A stretch of 10,095 bases of DNA from positions 1 through 10,095 of the forward strand of contig CALEVL010000126.1 of assembly GCA_937924675.1 (NCBI GenBank), written 5' to 3'. Under the pieces are notes generated by a model. That model made no database searches. It was not told where the DNA came from and saw only the letters and a program-made list of their open reading frames with translations. Origin of the DNA: an uncultured Ignavibacteria bacterium (GTDB lineage: Bacteria > Bacteroidota > Ignavibacteria > Tepidaquicellales > Tepidaquicellaceae). Below are positions 6,857-10,095 of the stretch, piece by piece. The stretch's first letter is position 1; every line of letters begins with the position of its first letter. Both the position numbers and the translations under genes were made by a program.

Positions 6857-9248
6857 AGAAACCCGTTGACACTAATGTCATGTAGAATATTCTTGCACCG
6901 TTATCAGTATTATTTAGCCGCCATGTAAAGCCAAGCTCGAAGAGTTCAAGTATGTTGCTTAAGGCGAAGCCGGCTTCAGAATAAATTCCGTCAGAGACCC
7001 TGAATCCTTTATAATCAGAAAACTCTTTGTTTGCATCACTGATCTCATTCCTCATGAAGTTCACATAGCCGGCAAAGTTGATTGACTTGAAGAACGGAAC
7101 CTTCCTCCAAAGTGTATTCCCAAAATTATTTTTGAGAGTAAGATAATAGACCTTGTCTCCGGGAAACTCATTGATATGTGTTGTGCCAAAATTCCTGCCC
7201 ATTGAGATGTTACCCTGCTCACTGTTAAGAAAACCAAGCGACTGATATGGAACTTCACCGTCAACGAGGATTCCTCCGAGTTCATATCGGATGTTTAACA
7301 AACGATTGAAGAATTTCCTTCCGCTGAGTCGCGCATAAAATTTCCTGTATTCGAATGTACTCGAGAGGAAGCTCTTTCCCGAATAAATGAATCCGGCATC
7401 AAGAATTGGTATCACACCTTCGCGGAAAATTGAAACATCACCATCTCCCCAATCAATGCCTCCATACTTATTTGCATTCAGACGAAAATTAAGTCCGACA
7501 GTTCTAAGTACTCCTTCATTCACCGGAGGATTCAGACTGAATTCATCATCTTTCTTCCTAACGCTGAAATTTGTAATTGTGTAAGCCGATTGTTGTTTCT
7601 CATTCAGATACTCTGCTCCGATGTTCAATTGAGGAATTAACCAATAGCTTGCATTTGCCTTGAAGCCGTCGGCATAGTAGTAGTCATAAGCATCTGTCTT
7701 ATCAAACAATCCTTCCATTGAATTTATAAAATTATCGAGTGAGGCAATTTCACCATAACTAATTGGGCTGATTTTTCTGTAAGCTTCACCGCCAATCTGT
7801 AGTTTCCATCCGTCTATCAGTCTGTGCGTAAAAGAAGCTCCGTATTTGGATCTCTTGTCAGAGAAACCATAACCGTAATAAGCGTTTGCTCTTGTTGATC
7901 GAAGCTTTCCCGTAACATCAAGATTCATTTTCAAAGCACTTCCCTCGACACGGTTGTATCTGTAATATGACAATGGATTTGTTGATACATGTTTCCCGTA
8001 AGATAAAGCGCCGAGTCCGAAATTAAATGACTTTGCATCCCGCTTTGTTTTTCTATCAATCTCAGTGAATGCGTCAATTTCTTCCGAAGTCTCTCTGAGT
8101 TTTCTGTTTTGGTTCCAGTAAGCCGAGTCCTTCTTTCCGGCTTCCGGCAACACTTTTATCACAAACTCATCAAAAATGCCTGCCGGTGCTTTTTTGTTTA
8201 TTCGGTATTCTGAGATAACAGACAATACTTCAGCATCAAACTTTGCAATGCCTGCAAATGAACCGCCGGCAAATATCTGAATATCTGTCGGCATCCAGTA
8301 TATGAATTCGGATTTTTTGTCTTTGAACGGAGAAAATTTCTGTTGGAATCTAATATTCTCAACCAGTCTGGGATTAGCGGCTGCATTTGAATTGAGATCA
8401 ATTTTCAGTACTGAGAAGATGCTGTCTGCAACATATATAGTGCCTTTTAACTGCGGTGATATCTCAGATCTGTTGATGACATCAATCTTAAATACTCTGA
8501 GCGAATCTTGCGAAGTGACTCCTGTCAACTTATAATCATAGCTATCAAAAGCATCGTCTGCAACAGGTGTTGGAATCTTGAACTCACCAACGTCAATGTC
8601 ATCATCATAAAAATTCACAAAGAAAGGAAGGGCAACTCCTCTCACAATGTTTGCTGTTTCTCTTTTTGATTTCACAACCTGTTTCTCAAGATCCGGCTTT
8701 CTGAAATATCCAACCGATTCAGACTCCAGAATCCCAAAAATACCAAGCTTGTCATCCTTCTCATTCTTCTTAGCTGAAGAATCTTCAACACTGTTTCTGT
8801 CTGATCTGATTACAAATTTTGAGTATGCGTCAAATTCATATTCATTTAACTTGTCACGGAACTTCTTCTTATAGCTGATCACCTTTCTCATTATTTCATA
8901 AGCAGGGTCTTCACCATAAACATCAATGGATTCAGTAAGAATCTCCGAAGGACTTAAGAATATATCACGTACAACTTTCTCATTATCAACAAAAATGTTT
9001 GCAGTATCCGAACTGTATCCGATAAATGATACAATGAGTTCATGTCCTCCCGGCTTCAGTTGGATTATATAATTTCCTTCTTTGTCGGCAGTTGTACCGT
9101 TATCAGTATCCTTAACGCGGATTGTTGCAAACTCCAATCCTTTATTGGATTTGCTGTCTATTATTTTTCCGGAGACTTCAAATGTTTGTGCCGGTAATGT
9201 TGCATTTCCGGCTATCAGAACTAACGCAATGAATATGAACTTTATCAC
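6855..9248 (-). CDS. DUF5686-type outer-membrane protein with N-terminal carboxypeptidase-regulatory-like domain
   Basis: The 797-residue protein has a signal peptide (1 to about 20, before QTFEVSG). A CarboxypepD_reg-like beta-sandwich follows at about 23-100 (VSGKIIDSKSNKGLEFATI; GTTADKEGNYII; SFIGY), as found at the front of many Bacteroidota outer-membrane proteins. The rest (about 108-797) matches the DUF5686 pattern: AYEIMRKVISYKKKFRD, an acidic/lysine linker near 155-167, NPLSYYRYNRVEG (424-436), then many alternating aromatic/polar strands ending in a terminal Phe (MTLVSTGF), consistent with an outer-membrane beta-barrel. Function is unknown for the family; no TonB-dependent plug is evident. 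The start is GTG (9246-9248). No in-frame ATG exists upstream before a TAA at 9282-9284, and GTG leads straight into the signal peptide. It overlaps the rsmG stop by four bases (GTGA), so translation is probably coupled to rsmG. An alternative reading is a TonB-receptor relative that has lost its plug. Confidence 0.85.
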   Translation of the reverse strand: MIKFIFIALVLIAGNATLPAQTFEVSGKIIDSKSNKGLEFATIRVKDTDNGTTADKEGNYIIQLKPGGHELIVSFIGYSSDTANIFVDNEKVVRDIFLSPSEILTESIDVYGEDPAYEIMRKVISYKKKFRDKLNEYEFDAYSKFVIRSDRNSVEDSSAKKNEKDDKLGIFGILESESVGYFRKPDLEKQVVKSKRETANIVRGVALPFFVNFYDDDIDVGEFKIPTPVADDAFDSYDYKLTGVTSQDSLRVFKIDVINRSEISPQLKGTIYVADSIFSVLKIDLNSNAAANPRLVENIRFQQKFSPFKDKKSEFIYWMPTDIQIFAGGSFAGIAKFDAEVLSVISEYRINKKAPAGIFDEFVIKVLPEAGKKDSAYWNQNRKLRETSEEIDAFTEIDRKTKRDAKSFNFGLGALSYGKHVSTNPLSYYRYNRVEGSALKMNLDVTGKLRSTRANAYYGYGFSDKRSKYGASFTHRLIDGWKLQIGGEAYRKISPISYGEIASLDNFINSMEGLFDKTDAYDYYYADGFKANASYWLIPQLNIGAEYLNEKQQSAYTITNFSVRKKDDEFSLNPPVNEGVLRTVGLNFRLNANKYGGIDWGDGDVSIFREGVIPILDAGFIYSGKSFLSSTFEYRKFYARLSGRKFFNRLLNIRYELGGILVDGEVPYQSLGFLNSEQGNISMGRNFGTTHINEFPGDKVYYLTLKNNFGNTLWRKVPFFKSINFAGYVNFMRNEISDANKEFSDYKGFRVSDGIYSEAGFALSNILELFELGFTWRLNNTDNGARIFYMTLVSTGF

Positions 9249-9895
9249 GATTCTGAACTTTTGTTTATGATTACTGTTTTTTTATCCTCTATTCCGTAAA
9301 CCGGATCAAAATCAAATGTAACTACTTCAATTATACTATTTCCGGTGATCTTTTTCAGATCAGCCAGCTCCTCGTCAATATCTCCCCCTTTAATGAATAT
9401 CATTCTTCCATTTGTCGCAAGCAGCTTTGCACTCCATTCATATAGTTTATCAAGAGGCGCAACAGCTTTTGCAGTTATTACATCGAGTGACTCTCTATAC
9501 TCACTTACATTTGCCAGAGATTCAACCCTTGAACATACAGTATTAATTCCTGTAAATCCGGCCTCAGCAATAATGCCATCAAGCGCCGTAATTTTCTTAC
9601 GAATTGAATCAATCAGAGTTACCCTGATCATAGGGAGAATAATTTTGAGCGGGATTCCGGGGAAGCCGCCTCCTGTGCCAATATCTGCAAGGGATGCAGC
9701 TCCTGAAATATCTGCCTTTGAAAGGAAAAAGATTGAATTGAGTATATGCTCTTCGATTGTTCGTGTCTTTCGTGAAACAAGATTGATCCTTTCATTCCAA
9801 TCAAGCAATGCAGTTTCGTATTTCTGAAACTGAGGAATAAAAGTGTCAGCCTCTATGCGAAGTTCGTTCTCAAGAAATCTTCGGAGTAATTCCAT
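9245..9895 (-). CDS. rsmG: 16S rRNA (guanine(527)-N7)-methyltransferase RsmG
   Basis: RsmG (GidB) methylates N7 of G527 in 16S rRNA with S-adenosylmethionine; loss in other bacteria gives low-level streptomycin resistance. The 216-residue length is normal. Visible signatures are WNERINLVSRK (33-43) and EEHILNSI (48-55), followed by the SAM-binding loop ADIGTGGGFPGIPL (70-83), VTLIDSIRKK (92-101), RVES (123-126) and TAKAVAPLDKLYEW (141-154), and finally GRMIFIKGG (163-171). Lys143 stands where the E. coli enzyme has the SAM-contacting Arg139 (ITAKAVAP here, SRAFA-type there), a conservative change. The ATG at 9893-9895 gives the normal N-terminus; no clear Shine-Dalgarno precedes it. It is the first gene of a minus-strand pair, and its TGA stop overlaps the GTG start of the DUF5686-type gene. 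In many genomes rsmG lies near mnmG or parAB; none of these is seen here. Confidence 0.96.
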   Translation of the reverse strand: MELLRRFLENELRIEADTFIPQFQKYETALLDWNERINLVSRKTRTIEEHILNSIFFLSKADISGAASLADIGTGGGFPGIPLKIILPMIRVTLIDSIRKKITALDGIIAEAGFTGINTVCSRVESLANVSEYRESLDVITAKAVAPLDKLYEWSAKLLATNGRMIFIKGGDIDEELADLKKITGNSIIEVVTFDFDPVYGIEDKKTVIINKSSES

Positions 9896-9910
9896 AAATC
9901 ATTCTTAAGG

Positions 9911-9940
9911 TTAATATCTCAATGGTTTTCTGAAATCCAA
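9911..9940 (-). promoter_or_regulatory. Candidate rsmG promoter
   Basis: On the minus strand TTGGAT (9940-9935) is followed after 18 bases by TATTAA (9916-9911), ending 15 bases before the rsmG start codon. Such a short leader agrees with the absence of a Shine-Dalgarno site. The match to any consensus is moderate. Farther upstream, CGGTCA (9973-9978) and TGACCG (9996-10001) form a 6-bp inverted repeat around a 17-base spacer, which may be a structure or regulator site but has no other support. Confidence 0.25.
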
Positions 9941-10005
9941 TAAACATCTCTCACTTCAACATTAAAAATCACCGGTCACAAGAATCTTCATACGTTGACC
10001 GAAGG

Positions 10006-10043
10006 AAAATAAAAAAGGGTGTCTTCTAAGAAAACACCCTTTT
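10006..10043 (-). terminator. Intrinsic terminator of the gene at the right edge
   Basis: A 10-bp perfect stem, AAAAGGGTGT (10013-10022) with ACACCCTTTT (10034-10043), can be lengthened inside by three more pairs (TTC/GAA) after one mismatch, closing on TAA. Read on the minus strand it runs into TTTTTTATTTT. The plus-strand side has only four T residues, so the main direction is minus. It lies 22 bases downstream of the TAA at 10066-10068 and separates that gene from the rsmG unit. Confidence 0.85.
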
Positions 10044-10065
10044 GTCAGTACTGAATTTTTGTTGC

Positions 10066-10095
10066 TTATGCTTTTACAATTCTCATTTTGTAGAA
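10066..10095 (-). CDS. C-terminal end of an unidentified minus-strand gene (partial)
   Basis: Reading in from the right edge on the minus strand gives ...FYKMRIVKA and a TAA stop, with a strong minus-strand terminator 22 bases further on. That position is the main reason to accept it as coding. Nine residues are too few to identify a product. The ending is basic, as in the T9SS tails in this window, but it lacks their KMLL-x-K ending, and FYK would be too close to the end for such a tail. The start lies outside the window. Confidence 0.5.
   Translation of the reverse strand, partial: FYKMRIVKA

Noticed and set aside
9345..9827. 160-codon plus-strand open frame opposite rsmG
   Set aside because: It lies wholly antisense to a clear rsmG, is rich in Ser/Ile/Pro as expected from a mirrored reading, and has no recognisable domain.
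9971..10001. CGGTCA/TGACCG inverted repeat as a second terminator
   Set aside because: A 6-bp stem with a 17-base loop and no following T-tract on either strand; it is mentioned only as a possible structure upstream of rsmG.

Overview
The window looks like chromosomal DNA of a Gram-negative bacterium of the Fibrobacterota-Chlorobiota-Bacteroidota (FCB) group, most likely Ignavibacteriota or a close relative. Two proteins end in type IX secretion system (T9SS) type A sorting tails with the core NYPNPFNPST, a form I associate with Ignavibacteria. A DUF5686-type outer-membrane protein is also present, a family I know from Bacteroidota and relatives. The DNA is moderately AT-rich, and Shine-Dalgarno sites are weak or absent before several genes. 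The genus cannot be fixed from this sequence alone.

Layout, left to right. A plus-strand alpha-glucan (glycogen) phosphorylase fills 163-2253. The 299 bases after it (2254-2552) hold an unusual repeat structure: a 7-bp tandem array that begins inside the last phosphorylase codons, a core of about 147 bp with small inverted repeats, and a second 7-bp array of roughly opposite orientation. Next come two plus-strand genes for secreted beta-propeller proteins with T9SS tails. The first is Asp-box (BNR/sialidase-like) with eight cysteines. The second combines FG-GAP-like calcium loops with PQQ-like strand motifs. A strong intrinsic terminator separates them, so the second probably has its own promoter. 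Convergent to them, on the minus strand, is a two-gene unit in which the 16S rRNA methyltransferase gene rsmG is followed, with a 4-bp GTGA overlap, by the DUF5686-type gene. At the right edge the last nine codons of another minus-strand gene are visible, followed by a good minus-strand terminator.

How the genes relate. The phosphorylase is a cytoplasmic storage-glucan enzyme and rsmG is housekeeping. The two propeller proteins are probably exported by T9SS and displayed on or released from the cell, and the DUF5686 protein probably sits in the outer membrane. Three of the five complete genes therefore concern the cell envelope or exterior. I see no tRNA, rRNA, CRISPR, integrase, transposase, phage gene or defence system. 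Most of the window is ordinary. The least explained part is the heptamer-flanked element at 2241-2463.
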